Positions 34,569 through 43,999 of a DNA stretch of 64,000 bases are shown one piece after another. Origin of the DNA: Polaromonas jejuensis NBRC 106434 (lineage in GTDB: Bacteria; Pseudomonadota; Gammaproteobacteria; Burkholderiales; Burkholderiaceae_C); assembly GCF_001598235.1 (NCBI RefSeq), contig NZ_BCYO01000018.1:24426-88425 (forward strand), written 5' to 3'. How positions within the stretch are numbered: position 1 is the first letter of the stretch; each line of letters starts with the position of its first letter. The position numbers and the translations under genes are program-made. Under the pieces are notes generated by a model, which saw only the letters and a list, made by a program, of their open reading frames with translations, did no database searches and was not told the origin of the DNA.

Positions 34569-35558
34569 GTGACTATGCTTTCGGCCACCTCGGCCTCAAA
34601 TACGGGACCGGCTTTCCCAAGGCCCTCCTTACCCGGACAAGCCTGCATTCGTGAAGTGGGCCTGCGCGACGGGCTGCAAAGCCTTGCCAGCGTCATGCCC
34701 ACCGCGCACAAACTGCAATGGATTCGCGAGGCTTACGACGCCGGTCAGCGCGAAATCGAGGTCGGCTCCTTTGTGCCGGCGCGCCTGCTGCCGCAGCTGG
34801 CCGACACCGCCGAGCTGGTGGCCTTTGCGAAAACACTGCCGGGCCTGGTCACCTCGGTACTGGTGCCCAACCTCAAAGGCGCCGAACGCGCCATCGAATC
34901 AGGTGCCGATCTGATGCTGCTGCCGCTCTCGGCCAGCCATGCCCACAGCCTGGCCAATTTGCGCAAGACACCCGATGAAGTGGTCGAGGAGATCGCCCGC
35001 ATCCGCGCCGCGCGCGATACCTCGGGCTCCGCCATCCGCATCGAAGTAGGCTTCAGCACGGCCTTTGGCTGCACGCTGCAGGGCCGGGTGGAACCGGCCG
35101 AAGTGCTGCGGCTGCTCCAGGCCGTGCTGGACGCCGGGGCAGACTGCGTGGGCCTGGCCGACACGGTGGGCTATGCCGACCCGGAGATGGTCCGCCAGCT
35201 GTTTGAGCTGGCGCTGCCCATCGCCGGCGAGCGCTTGAACTGCGGCCACTTCCACGATACCCGCGGCTTGGGGCTGGCCAATGTCTATGCCGCGCTGCAA
35301 ACCGGCATCACGCGCTTCGACGCCTGCCTGGCCGGCATCGGCGGCTGCCCGCACGCGCCCGGCGCCAGCGGCAATGTGGCCAGCGAAGACCTGGCCTACA
35401 TGTTTGCCAGCATGGGCATAGCCACCGGCATCGACTTCGACAAGCTGATGGCTTTGCGCGCCAAGGTAGCCGGCTGGCTGGAAGGCGAAACCCTGCACGG
35501 CACCCTGTGGCGCGCAGGCCTGCCCAGAACCATGCGGGCCGCGGCGGTCACTGTATAA
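34569..35558 (+). CDS. HMG-CoA lyase family enzyme
   Basis: This 329-residue TIM-barrel lyase begins with the catalytic REVGLRDGLQ. It has metal ligands in NCGHFHDTRG (HxH-type) and the signature GIGGCPHAPGASGNVASEDL, whose Cys is catalytic in HMG-CoA lyases. It cleaves 3-hydroxy-3-methylglutaryl-CoA, or a close relative such as citramalyl-CoA, to acetyl-CoA plus a keto acid. A GTG start with GGAGAC upstream is chosen; ATG at 34575 is the alternative. The CaiB gene 26 bases downstream would supply the CoA ester. Confidence 0.88.
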   Translation: MTMLSATSASNTGPAFPRPSLPGQACIREVGLRDGLQSLASVMPTAHKLQWIREAYDAGQREIEVGSFVPARLLPQLADTAELVAFAKTLPGLVTSVLVPNLKGAERAIESGADLMLLPLSASHAHSLANLRKTPDEVVEEIARIRAARDTSGSAIRIEVGFSTAFGCTLQGRVEPAEVLRLLQAVLDAGADCVGLADTVGYADPEMVRQLFELALPIAGERLNCGHFHDTRGLGLANVYAALQTGITRFDACLAGIGGCPHAPGASGNVASEDLAYMFASMGIATGIDFDKLMALRAKVAGWLEGETLHGTLWRAGLPRTMRAAAVTV

Positions 35559-35584
35559 ACACCCCCTTTCCCAAAGAAACCTGC

Positions 35585-36793
35585 ATGCAAAACCATCCCC
35601 CTTCCGCCGCACCGCAGCCGCTGGCCGGCCTGCGCGTCGTTGAATTCACCCACATGGTCATGGGCCCCACCTGCGGCATGGTGCTGGCCGACATGGGGGC
35701 CGAGGTCATCAAGGTCGAGCCCCTGGACGGCGATCGCACCCGCCACCTGCTGGGCGCCGGCGCGGGCTTTTTCCCGCTGTTCAACCGCAACAAGAAAAGC
35801 ATAGGCATCAACCTGCACGATGCGACCGGCGCGGAAGTGGCGCGCAAGCTCTGCGCCAGCGCCGATGTGGTGGCCGAAAACTTCAAGCCCGGCACCATGG
35901 CCAAATACGGCCTCGACTACAGCGCCTTGAGCGCCGTCAACCCGCGTGTGATTTATGCCAGCCACAAGGGCTTTCTGCCCGGCCCCTACGACCACCGCAC
36001 CGCGCTGGACGAGGTGGTGCAGATGATGGGCGGCCTGGCCTACATGACGGGCCGCCCCGGCGACCCGCTGCGCGCCGGCACCAGCGTGAACGACATCATG
36101 GGAGGCCTGTTTGGCGCCATCGGCGTGCTGGGTGCGCTGATCCAGCGCGGCATCACCGGCAAGGGCATGGAGGTGCAGTCGGCGCTGTTCGAGAACAATG
36201 TGTTCCTGGTCGGCCAGCACATGCTGCAATACGCCATCACCGGCCAGCCGGCCGCCCCCATGCCCGACCGCATTTCAGCCTGGGCGGTGTACGACGTGTT
36301 CACGGTGAAGGATGGCGAGCAGATCTTCCTGGCGGCAGTCAGTGATTCGCAATGGGCCACGTTCTGCGATGTGCTGGGGTTTGCCGACCTCAAGGCCGAC
36401 CCGCGCTACACCACCAACAACCAGCGCGTCACCCTGCGCCCCACCCTGCTGCCCCTGCTGCGCGAACGCCTGGCCGCCCGCAGCGCGGCGGACCTGGCGG
36501 CACTGTTTGAAAAAGCGGGCCTGCCCTTCGCGCCTATCCGCAAGCCCGAGGAACTCTACGACGACGAGCACCTGCTGGCAACGGGCGGCCTGGCCGACAT
36601 CACGCTGCCCGATGGCAAGCGCGCCGGCGAAACCGCGAAAACCACGCTGTGCCCCTTCACCATGGACGGCCAGCGCCTGGGCGTGCGGCTCAACCCCCCA
36701 ACGCTGGGTGAACACACGCGGGAACTGCTCGCCGGCCTGGGCTACACCGCCGGCGCGATCGAAAGCCTGCACAGGCAGGCGGCCGTGGCCTGA
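35585..36793 (+). CDS. CaiB/BaiF family CoA transferase
   Basis: This is a 402-residue class III CoA transferase. Family landmarks are LAGLRVVEFTHMVMGPTCGM at the start, ADMGAEVIKVEPLDGD and RNKKSIGINL. The catalytic Asp lies in the ENFKPGTMAKYGLDY region. It should activate a dicarboxylic acid using succinyl-CoA or similar as donor, feeding the lyase encoded before it. The substrate could be 3-hydroxy-3-methylglutarate or citramalate; the sequence alone does not decide. Confidence 0.9.
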   Translation: MQNHPPSAAPQPLAGLRVVEFTHMVMGPTCGMVLADMGAEVIKVEPLDGDRTRHLLGAGAGFFPLFNRNKKSIGINLHDATGAEVARKLCASADVVAENFKPGTMAKYGLDYSALSAVNPRVIYASHKGFLPGPYDHRTALDEVVQMMGGLAYMTGRPGDPLRAGTSVNDIMGGLFGAIGVLGALIQRGITGKGMEVQSALFENNVFLVGQHMLQYAITGQPAAPMPDRISAWAVYDVFTVKDGEQIFLAAVSDSQWATFCDVLGFADLKADPRYTTNNQRVTLRPTLLPLLRERLAARSAADLAALFEKAGLPFAPIRKPEELYDDEHLLATGGLADITLPDGKRAGETAKTTLCPFTMDGQRLGVRLNPPTLGEHTRELLAGLGYTAGAIESLHRQAAVA

Positions 36794-36846
36794 ATGGCCC
36801 GGACCACTTCGACGATTTCAACGATTCATTAAAAACGGAGACAAGC

Positions 36847-37860
36847 ATGACTGCAGCAACGACAAAACTCACGAAAACCAGCCGCCGACAAACCCTGCGC
36901 GGCCTGGGCGCCCTGCTGCTGGGCGGCAGCTTCATCAGCACGCCGCTGGCGGTGCTGGCACAAACGGGGGAGCGGGCCGTGCGCTTTATCCTGCCGGTGG
37001 GGGCCGGTTCGGGGGTGGACACCATTGTTCGCGCCGCCGGCGTCGCGCTGGGCAAGACGCTGGGGCGCCCGGTCGTCGTTGACAACCAGCCCGGCGCCGG
37101 CGGCATTGTGGGCACGGCGAACCTCGTCAAATCGGCACCCGACGGCATGACGCTGAGCGTGGTCTCCAACAACCATGTGGTCTACCCCAGCGTCTACAAG
37201 TCACTGCCGTTCGACCCAATTGCCGACATCACCCCCATCTGCGTGCTCGGCAGCACGCCCTTTGTGCTGGTGGTCAATCCGCTCCGCTTGCCGGCCAGCA
37301 ACGTCAAGGAGCTGGTGGCGCTGCTCAAGGCCAAACCCGACGCCTACAACTACGCCTCATCCGGCAACGGCACCATCCTGCATCTGGCCGCTGAAATGTT
37401 TATGGAAGAGGCGCAGGTCAAGGCCAAGCACATCCCGTACAAGGGGGTGGGCCCCATGATTGCCGACCTGATTGGCGGACAGGTGGATCTGGGCGTGCTG
37501 GCGCTGCCTGCAGTTCAGGCGCATCTCAAAAGCGGTGCCCTGCGCGCCATCGGTGTGGGCGGCAGCAGCCGCGTAGCTGCGGCCCCCGACATCCCTACCA
37601 TCGCCGAACAGGGCCTGCCCAACTACAACATCGAAGGCTGGTTTGCCGTGGTGGGCCCGGCCAAACTGCCGGCGGCCGAGGTCAAGCGCATCCAGGCCGC
37701 AGTGACTGCCGCCTATGCCACGCCGGAAGTGAAAGAAGCCATGGCCAAACAGGGCAACACCATCAACCCGAGCAGCCCGGAAGCGGCCGCGCAGTATTTC
37801 CGCAGCGAACTCGCCAAGTACGCCAAGCTGGTCAAAAAGGCCGGGGTTGAATTGCAATGA
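36847..37860 (+). CDS. Bug/TctC family tripartite tricarboxylate binding protein
   Basis: This 337-residue exported protein has a long signal with a twin-Arg-like SRRQTLRGLGALLLGG and a cleavage site after LAVLA. Bug-family markers are VRFILPVGAGSGVDTIVRA, NQPGAGGIVGTANLVKSAPD and YASSGNGTILHLAAEMF. No TctA/TctB membrane genes are nearby, as is common for Bug proteins in Burkholderiales. It probably captures the acid degraded by the two preceding enzymes. Confidence 0.92.
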   Translation: MTAATTKLTKTSRRQTLRGLGALLLGGSFISTPLAVLAQTGERAVRFILPVGAGSGVDTIVRAAGVALGKTLGRPVVVDNQPGAGGIVGTANLVKSAPDGMTLSVVSNNHVVYPSVYKSLPFDPIADITPICVLGSTPFVLVVNPLRLPASNVKELVALLKAKPDAYNYASSGNGTILHLAAEMFMEEAQVKAKHIPYKGVGPMIADLIGGQVDLGVLALPAVQAHLKSGALRAIGVGGSSRVAAAPDIPTIAEQGLPNYNIEGWFAVVGPAKLPAAEVKRIQAAVTAAYATPEVKEAMAKQGNTINPSSPEAAAQYFRSELAKYAKLVKKAGVELQ

Positions 37861-37891
37861 GACCCCACTCCAGGCAGCGTCAACCACTATG

Positions 37892-37942
37892 TTTTCAATA
37901 GCATCTTGCACCCACCAATAAAGGGCGCCAGCGGGATTTGAG
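37892..37942 (+). repeat. GATAGC-family dispersed repeat, copy E
   Basis: TTTTCAATAGCATCTTGCAC, a variable middle, then GGGCGCCAGCGGGATTTGAG. It lies just downstream of the tctC-like gene in the gap before the convergent second sulfate-binding protein gene. Confidence 0.65.
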
Positions 37943-38038
37943 CGACAAACCTGGCCGGATGCCCGCGCCGGCAGGGTTGACAGATTGGCTTGTGTGACAG
38001 TTCAGCTGCACCGTGGATGGACGACGCGAATGAGCGAT

Positions 38039-39064
38039 TTACTTGGGCGCGTAGATCTGGTCGAAGGAGCCGCCATCCACAAAATGGTCCTTGGCCTTGC
38101 TCCAGCCGCCAAAGGCCTGGTCTATGGTGAAGAGATTCAGCTTGGGGAACTGCCTGGCGTACCTGGCCTTGGCTTTCTCGCTGGTGGGACGGTAGTAGTT
38201 CCTGCCGGCAATGTCCTGCCCTTCGTCGGAGTACAGGTACTCCAGGTAGGCCTGGGCCACCTTGCGGGTGCCCTTGCGGTCGACGGTCCTGTCCACCACG
38301 GCCACCGTGGGCTCGGCCACTATGCTCGCGGAAGGCACCACCATCTCAAACTTTTCGGCGCCGAATTCCTTGAGCACCAGAAAGGCCTCGTTTTCCCAGG
38401 CGATCAGCACATCGCCCACGGCGCGCTGCGCAAACGTGATGGTGGAGCCGCGGGCGCCCGTGTCGAGCACCGGCACGTTTTTGTAAAGCCTGGTGATGAA
38501 GTCCCTGGCGCCGGCGTCGCCGCCGAACTTGCGCTTGCCGTATTCCCAGCCTGCCAGGTAATTCCACTGGGCGCCGGCCGAGGTCTTGGGGTTGGGGGTG
38601 ATCACGGCCACGCCGGGCTTGATCAGGTCGTCCCAGTCCTTGATGCCCTTGGGATTGCCCTTTTTGACCAGGAAAATAATGGTCGAGGTGTAGGGCGCGG
38701 AATTGTGCGGCAGGCGTTTTTGCCAATCCGGGGCCACCAGGCCGCCGTTTTTGACCAGCGCGTCAATATCCGGCGCCAGCCCCAGGGTCACCACGTCGGC
38801 GTCAATGCCGTCAATGACGGAGCGGGCCTGTTTGCCGGATCCGCCGTGCGACTGCCTGATGCTCACGTCCTGGCCGGCTTTGGCCTTCCAGTATTTGGCA
38901 AACGCCGCGTTGTATTCCACATAAAGCTCACGGGTGGGGTCATAAGACACATTGAGCAGCGTCACCGGCGGCTGCTGGGCATGGCTGGCCAGAACTGACC
39001 CTGCCAGCGCTACGGCCAATGCCAGGCGGGTAGAAACATTGATAAAGTGGCGACGTGAACTCAT
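38039..39064 (-). CDS. sbp: Sulfate-binding protein, solitary second copy
   Basis: This 341-residue periplasmic protein of the Sbp family has a signal peptide at about 1-29 with [16 protein letters not shown], a possible Tat-type signal. [20 protein letters not shown] and [20 protein letters not shown] match the first copy, as does [19 protein letters not shown]. No permease or ATPase genes are adjacent, so it must borrow CysTWA encoded at 6608-9713. Upstream is GAATAAA-N10-TTTATTC (39142-39165). Confidence 0.92.
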   Translation of the reverse strand: MSSRRHFINVSTRLALAVALAGSVLASHAQQPPVTLLNVSYDPTRELYVEYNAAFAKYWKAKAGQDVSIRQSHGGSGKQARSVIDGIDADVVTLGLAPDIDALVKNGGLVAPDWQKRLPHNSAPYTSTIIFLVKKGNPKGIKDWDDLIKPGVAVITPNPKTSAGAQWNYLAGWEYGKRKFGGDAGARDFITRLYKNVPVLDTGARGSTITFAQRAVGDVLIAWENEAFLVLKEFGAEKFEMVVPSASIVAEPTVAVVDRTVDRKGTRKVAQAYLEYLYSDEGQDIAGRNYYRPTSEKAKARYARQFPKLNLFTIDQAFGGWSKAKDHFVDGGSFDQIYAPK

Positions 39065-39141
39065 GGTTGGCTTTCTTTTCCAAAAAATGCATTTGAATGC
39101 GAACAAAATGGATTCTGGAAGCTGGCCTTGAAAACTGGAAC

Positions 39142-39165
39142 GAATAAAAACTCAGTTCTTTATTC
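39142..39165. promoter_or_regulatory. Inverted repeat upstream of the second sulfate-binding gene
   Basis: GAATAAA at 39142-39148 and TTTATTC at 39159-39165 are perfect inverse copies with a 10-base spacer. They lie 78-101 bases before the gene start. On the minus strand the spacer and right arm read CTGAGTTTTTATTC, related to the motifs before metN and the peroxiredoxin. A CysB-type site is suspected. Confidence 0.4.
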
Positions 39166-39303
39166 CTTAAACATCCTAGGATTCGCCACCCTGGGAAACT
39201 CGAAGCGACAATAAGCCGCTACAGGCGCCTTTGGCCGACTGGAAGCCGACGCGATTGAGCCCGGCCGGCCCCTCAACCCACGATTTACGAAAGAATCACG
39301 CAC

Positions 39304-39579
39304 ATGGCACGTCTCGTTCACTGCATCAAGCTCGGCAAGGAAGCCGAAGGCCTGGACTTTCCCCCGTATCCCGGCCCGCTGGGCAAGCGCCTCTGGGAAC
39401 AGGTCAGCAAGGAAGCCTGGGCCGAATGGATGAAGCAGCAAACCATGCTGGTCAATGAAAACCGGCTGAATCTGGCCGATGCGCGCGCCCGCCAATACCT
39501 GGCGCGGCAAATGGAAAAACACTTTTTTGGCGAAGGTGCCGACGTGGCGCAAGGCTACGTGCCCCCGAGCAGCACCTGA
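39304..39579 (+). CDS. yggX: Probable Fe(2+)-trafficking protein YggX
   Basis: This 91-residue protein begins [20 protein letters not shown], with the conserved Cys near residue 7, and contains [18 protein letters not shown]. These are the YggX family hallmarks. It protects Fe-S enzymes from oxidative damage and may move iron for their assembly. It is followed after 9 bases by mnmC. Confidence 0.95.
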   Translation: MARLVHCIKLGKEAEGLDFPPYPGPLGKRLWEQVSKEAWAEWMKQQTMLVNENRLNLADARARQYLARQMEKHFFGEGADVAQGYVPPSST

Positions 39580-39588
39580 ACCCCGCGG

Positions 39589-41493
39589 ATGCCCGAGCGC
39601 ATTGAATGGCTGGCCGACGGCACGGCGGGCGGCAGCCCCTACAGCCCGCGCTTTGGCGACCGCTACCGCAGCGAACTCGGCGGCCTGGACCAGGCGCGTG
39701 AAGTTTTCCTCAAAGGCTGCGGCCTGCCCGCGGCATGGGCGAATCAGCCGCAATGGTGTGTACTGGAGACCGGTTTTGGCCTGGGGCTGAATTTTCTGGT
39801 GACCTGGGCCGCCTGGAAGGCCGACCCGCTACGCCCTCGCCTGCTGCATTTCGTCTCGACGGAGGCCTTTCCGGCCAGCGCCGCGGATGTGCTGCGCAGC
39901 GCCCAAACCCATCCCGAGCTTCTGCCTTTTGCACAGGAACTGCAGGCCCAGCTGTGGGGCCTGCTGCCGGGGTTTCACCGGCTGGTCTTTGAGGGCGGCC
40001 AGCTGCTGTTGACGCTTTGCATTGGCGATGCCAAAGCCATGCTGCGCGAGCAGTCTTTTGAGGCCGATTCGGTTTACCTCGACGGCTTCAGCCCGCAGCG
40101 CAACCCGGACATCTGGGACCTGCACACCTTCAAGGCCGTTGCGCGCTGCTGCCGGCGCGGCACGCGCGTGGCCACCTGGACGGTGGCGCGCAGCGTGCGC
40201 GATGCGCTGACGCAAGCCGGTTTTGTGGTGAAAAAAGTCCCCGGCATACCGCCCAAGCGCGACAACCTGCAGGGCGACTACAACCCCGCCTGGGAGCCCA
40301 GGAAGACGCGGGCGGCCCCGGTGCGCCAAGCTGCATCGCGCTGCCTCGTCATTGGCGCTGGCCTGGCCGGCGCGGCAGTGGCGGCCAGCCTGGCGCGCCG
40401 CGGCTGGCAGGTGCTGGTGCTCGATGCGGCGGCGACACCGGCCGCCGGCGCCTCCGGCCTGCCCGCCGGCGTGATGGCGCCCCATGTCTCACCCGACGAC
40501 AGCCAGCTGTCGCGCCTGTCGCGCAGCGGCATCCGGGCCAGCCTGCAACAGGCTGGCGCTTTGCTGCAAGCCGGCCAGGACTGGAGCCCCACGGGGGTGC
40601 TGGAGCACGGCGTGGAGCATGCTCGCAAGCTGCCTGCCGCCTTGCAGCAGGGACGGGATTTGAGCGAAGCCGCGCACGATTGGACACGCCCGGCAAGCGC
40701 CGAACAGCTGGCAAGCTGCGGCCTGCCGCCTGAAACACCGGCGCTGTGGCATGTGCAAGCCGGCTGGATCAAACCGGCCAGCCTGGTGAAGGCCTGGCTG
40801 GCGACACCGGGCGTTGAATGGCGCGGGAATGCCAAGGTGACTCAATTGACCCATCGATCCGGATCATGGCAGGCGCTCGATGCCGCCGGGCAGGCATTGG
40901 CCAGCGCCGATCTGCTGGTGCTGGCGGCAGGCCATGCCAGCCGCGCGCTGGCCGTCACCGCCGGCCAGCCGTCAGTGCCGGCCTTGCAGGCCATTCGCGG
41001 CCAAATGTCGTGGGCCTTGCATGGGCCATGCACGGCGCAGGCACTGCCGGCTTTCCCGGTGAACGGCCACGGCAGCCTGATTCCCGCGTTCCCGCATGAG
41101 GAAGGGCTTGCCTGGATCACGGGCGGCACCTTTGAGCGGGACAAGGCCAGTGCCGACATCCGGCCCGAGGACGGGCAGCTCAATTTCAGCAAGCTGCAAG
41201 CCCTGCTGCCGAAAACCGCGCAAGGGCTGGCAAATCAGTTTGAAGGTGGAGAAATCCAGGCCTGGGCGGGCGTTCGCTGTGCAACGCCCAGCCGGCTGCC
41301 CGCGCTGGGCCCCCTGCAGGCGCCGAACTTGTGGCTGTGCAGCGGCATGGGCTCGCGCGGCCTGAGCTTTGCCGCGCTGTGTGCCGAACTGCTGGCCGCC
41401 CAATTGCACGCAGAACCCTTGCCGCTGGAGCAGCGCCTGGCCGATGCGCTGCTGCCCCAGCACGCCCTGCCCGCGCAGGGTCCGGCGGCTTGA
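39589..41493 (+). CDS. mnmC: Bifunctional tRNA wobble-uridine modification enzyme MnmC
   Basis: This is a 634-residue fusion protein. The N-terminal methyltransferase (about 1-240) has ETGFGLGLNFLVTW and DSVYLDGFSPQRNPDIW. The FAD-dependent oxidoreductase (about 250-634) has the dinucleotide fold VIGAGLAGAAVAASLARRG. It converts cmnm5s2U34 to mnm5s2U34 in tRNA. Both domains appear complete and the length is normal for the fusion. Confidence 0.95.
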   Translation: MPERIEWLADGTAGGSPYSPRFGDRYRSELGGLDQAREVFLKGCGLPAAWANQPQWCVLETGFGLGLNFLVTWAAWKADPLRPRLLHFVSTEAFPASAADVLRSAQTHPELLPFAQELQAQLWGLLPGFHRLVFEGGQLLLTLCIGDAKAMLREQSFEADSVYLDGFSPQRNPDIWDLHTFKAVARCCRRGTRVATWTVARSVRDALTQAGFVVKKVPGIPPKRDNLQGDYNPAWEPRKTRAAPVRQAASRCLVIGAGLAGAAVAASLARRGWQVLVLDAAATPAAGASGLPAGVMAPHVSPDDSQLSRLSRSGIRASLQQAGALLQAGQDWSPTGVLEHGVEHARKLPAALQQGRDLSEAAHDWTRPASAEQLASCGLPPETPALWHVQAGWIKPASLVKAWLATPGVEWRGNAKVTQLTHRSGSWQALDAAGQALASADLLVLAAGHASRALAVTAGQPSVPALQAIRGQMSWALHGPCTAQALPAFPVNGHGSLIPAFPHEEGLAWITGGTFERDKASADIRPEDGQLNFSKLQALLPKTAQGLANQFEGGEIQAWAGVRCATPSRLPALGPLQAPNLWLCSGMGSRGLSFAALCAELLAAQLHAEPLPLEQRLADALLPQHALPAQGPAA

Positions 41494-41545
41494 AGGAATA
41501 AAAAATTCAATGAAAACTGCTTCCAGCCCAGGCAGTACGGGCACA

Positions 41546-41588
41546 TATAGCTATTTTATTCATAGCAAATCACCAAAGCCAGCGGCCC
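41546..41588 (+). repeat. GATAGC-family dispersed repeat, degenerate copy F
   Basis: ATAGCTATTTTATTCATAGC is followed by AAATCACCAAAGCCAGCGGCC. Only the left half and the GCC-bearing right end are kept. It sits between the convergent mnmC and the orphan binding-protein gene. Confidence 0.45.
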
Positions 41589-41657
41589 CACTCAGCCCGC
41601 ATTGAGCCATGGTGACCGGGGCTTAGCCGCCTGGCCGCCCACGCGTCCGGTCAGGTC

Positions 41658-42869
41658 TTACTTCATGGCCTCGGCAGGGCGGCGCGCCCTGACATAGGCA
41701 TCACTGGGCAAATAGGCCTTGCCGTCGGCATAGCGCCACTGCGCCATCGTGCCCCGGTTGCCACGCAGCTCCAGCTTGCCCACATAGGCGCCCATGGTGG
41801 ACTGCTGGTCAATTGCGCGGAATTCAGCCGGACCGAAGGGAGTGGAAAACTTCAGGCCGCGCAGCGCCAGCACCAGCTTTTCATTGTCGGTGGAATTGGC
41901 CTTTTTGATGGCCGCAAAAATGGCCTGCATGGTGGCGTAGCCGACGACCGAGCCGACCTTGGGGTACTCGTTGAAGCGGCGGTAGTAGTTGGCGGCAAAA
42001 CTGGCGTGTTCGCGCGAATCGATCTGGTCCCAGGGATAGCCGGTCACAATCCAGTTCCTGGGCGTTTCGTCTTTCAGCACATCCAGGTATTCGGGCTCGC
42101 CCGACAGCATGGACACCACGGGCACCTTGGGGAAAATGCCGCGCTGGTTGCCTTCCCGCACCAATTTGGCGAGATCGGCGCCAAAAGTCACATTAAAAAT
42201 CGCATCGGGCTTCGCTTGCATCGTGGACGTCAGGGTGGTGCCGGCGTCCAGCTTGCCCTGTGCCGGCCATTGCTCGCTCACGAATTCCACATCCGGGCGC
42301 CTGGCTTTGAGCAACTCCTTGAAGCTGGCGACCGCGCTCTGGCCGTATTCGTAATTGGGCGCAATCGTGGCCCAGCGTTTGGCCGGCAGCTTGACCGCTT
42401 CCTCCACCAGCATGGCCGCCTGCATATAGGTACTGGGGCGCAGGCGGAAGGTGTAGCGGTTGCCCTTGTCCCAGACGATGGCATCGGTCAGCGGCTCACT
42501 GGCAATAAATACCCGCTTGTTTTTCAGCGCATGGTCGGCGAGCGCCAGGCCAACATTGGACAAAAAGCCGCCGGCCAGCACATCGACCTTTTCCTTGGAG
42601 GTCAGCTCAACGGCATGGCGCAGCGCTTCCTCGGGTTTGCCGGCGTCGTCACGTGCAATGACCTCCACCTTGCGGCCCAGCAGGCCGCCGGCCACATTGA
42701 TCTCTTCCACGGCGAGCTGCCAGCCCTGACGGTAAGGCTGGGTGAACTGCGGCATCGTCGAATAACTGTTGATTTCGCCGATCTTGATGGGCGCCTTGGG
42801 GGCCGCCTGCGCCAGCACCGCCGCCATGAGGGACGCCAGCACCCAACTGCCCAGCAGGACAGGTTTCAT
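41658..42869 (-). CDS. Branched-chain amino-acid-type ABC substrate-binding protein
   Basis: This is a 403-residue Peripla_BP_6 protein with a signal peptide at 1-22 (ending AQAA). IKIGEINSYSTMPQFTQPYR, WQLAVEEINVAGGLLGRKVE and VVSMLSGEPEYLDVL are typical of LivK-like proteins. No permease or ATPase genes are beside it, so the rest of the transporter is elsewhere. Ligand unknown; many relatives bind aromatic acids or amides rather than amino acids. Confidence 0.9.
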   Translation of the reverse strand: MKPVLLGSWVLASLMAAVLAQAAPKAPIKIGEINSYSTMPQFTQPYRQGWQLAVEEINVAGGLLGRKVEVIARDDAGKPEEALRHAVELTSKEKVDVLAGGFLSNVGLALADHALKNKRVFIASEPLTDAIVWDKGNRYTFRLRPSTYMQAAMLVEEAVKLPAKRWATIAPNYEYGQSAVASFKELLKARRPDVEFVSEQWPAQGKLDAGTTLTSTMQAKPDAIFNVTFGADLAKLVREGNQRGIFPKVPVVSMLSGEPEYLDVLKDETPRNWIVTGYPWDQIDSREHASFAANYYRRFNEYPKVGSVVGYATMQAIFAAIKKANSTDNEKLVLALRGLKFSTPFGPAEFRAIDQQSTMGAYVGKLELRGNRGTMAQWRYADGKAYLPSDAYVRARRPAEAMK

Positions 42870-43060
42870 AAATTTCACGGTTTTCTCCAAAAGTAAGAAT
42901 TCGGTCCATCCGGTCGGCGCGCGCCGGCTGCCCACCCGGGAAATGCAGGGACTGTACCAGCGCACACGGCTTTTAATTGCGGCGCTTTAGCGGCTCACCC
43001 TATTTGGTTTACGCCAATAGTCCGGAAAAATCCATGGAAACCCGCATGGCCACTGGTGAA

Positions 43061-43076
43061 TATGCTTATTCGCATA
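43061..43076. promoter_or_regulatory. Palindrome upstream of the sulfate assimilation operon
   Basis: TATGC-TTATTC-GCATA is a 5-bp inverted repeat with a 6-base spacer, 59-74 bases before the TSUP permease start, in AT-rich DNA. The TTATTC core recalls the TTTATTC arm before the second sulfate-binding gene. A CysB-type site is possible. Confidence 0.35.
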
Positions 43077-43134
43077 AAGGCAGAACAAATGTGTAGTTTG
43101 TTTTCATAAGTGGTGCATTTACATTTTCCGGCTT

Positions 43135-43926
43135 ATGCATGAATTTGCCTTTGTATTTGCCGGTTTTGCCGTGGGTCTTGTGGTGGGCCTGACGGGCGTT
43201 GGCGGCGGCTCGCTGATGACGCCGCTGCTGATCTTCGTTTTCGGCATCAAACCCCACCTGGCCATTGGCACCGACCTGCTGTTTGCCGCTTTCACCAAGA
43301 TGGGCGGCACCGTGAGCCTGGCGCGCGCCCGCGTGGTGGACTGGCGCATCGTCGGCCAGGTCGCAGCGGGCAGCATCCCGGCAACTCTGGCCACACTGTA
43401 TCTATTGCAGCGGCTCGGCCCGGCCAATCCGGCCACGCAGACGCTCATGACCACCACCCTGGGGCTGGCGCTGCTGCTGACGGCGGTCGCCACGTTCTAC
43501 AAAGCCGTGCGCGGCAAGGCCGCTCCCACAAGAATCGCCCCCGAATTGATCGACCAGGCCACGCGCGCGCGCCATTGGGCGCTGCCCGTGTTGTTTGGCG
43601 CCGTCATTGGCTCGCTGGTCACCATCACCTCGGTCGGTGCCGGTGCCGTTGGCGTGATTGTGCTGATGCTGCTCTACCCCGCCTTGCCGCTGCCGCGCAT
43701 TGTGGCGGCCGACATTGCCCACGCCGTGCCGCTCACGCTGGTGGCTGGCCTGGGACACGCCTCCATAGGTTCGGTAGACTGGCCCCTTTTGCTCAAGCTG
43801 CTGGCCGGCTCGCTGCCCGGCATCTGGGTGGGCGCGCACCTGGTGCATAAAACGCCTGACCGCGTCATACGCTCGCTGCTGTCCCTGCTGCTGGCCTATG
43901 CGGGTGCAAAGCTCATCTCCATCTAG
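43135..43926 (+). CDS. TSUP (TauE/SafE) family sulfur-anion permease
   Basis: This 263-residue membrane protein has about eight hydrophobic segments and the two TSUP repeats, each with a Gly-rich motif: GLTGVGGGSLMTPLLIFVFG at about 18-37 and SVGAGAVGVIVLMLLYP near 166. Family members move sulfite, sulfate or sulfonates. As first gene before cysI, it probably transports sulfate in or sulfite out; direction is not decided by sequence. Confidence 0.9.
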   Translation: MHEFAFVFAGFAVGLVVGLTGVGGGSLMTPLLIFVFGIKPHLAIGTDLLFAAFTKMGGTVSLARARVVDWRIVGQVAAGSIPATLATLYLLQRLGPANPATQTLMTTTLGLALLLTAVATFYKAVRGKAAPTRIAPELIDQATRARHWALPVLFGAVIGSLVTITSVGAGAVGVIVLMLLYPALPLPRIVAADIAHAVPLTLVAGLGHASIGSVDWPLLLKLLAGSLPGIWVGAHLVHKTPDRVIRSLLSLLLAYAGAKLISI

Positions 43927-43999
43927 ACGGCCGGACAGCCTGAGTTCCAATTTCAAAATTCAAATAAACCCACGTTGACTCGTTAAATAGCTGACAGCC

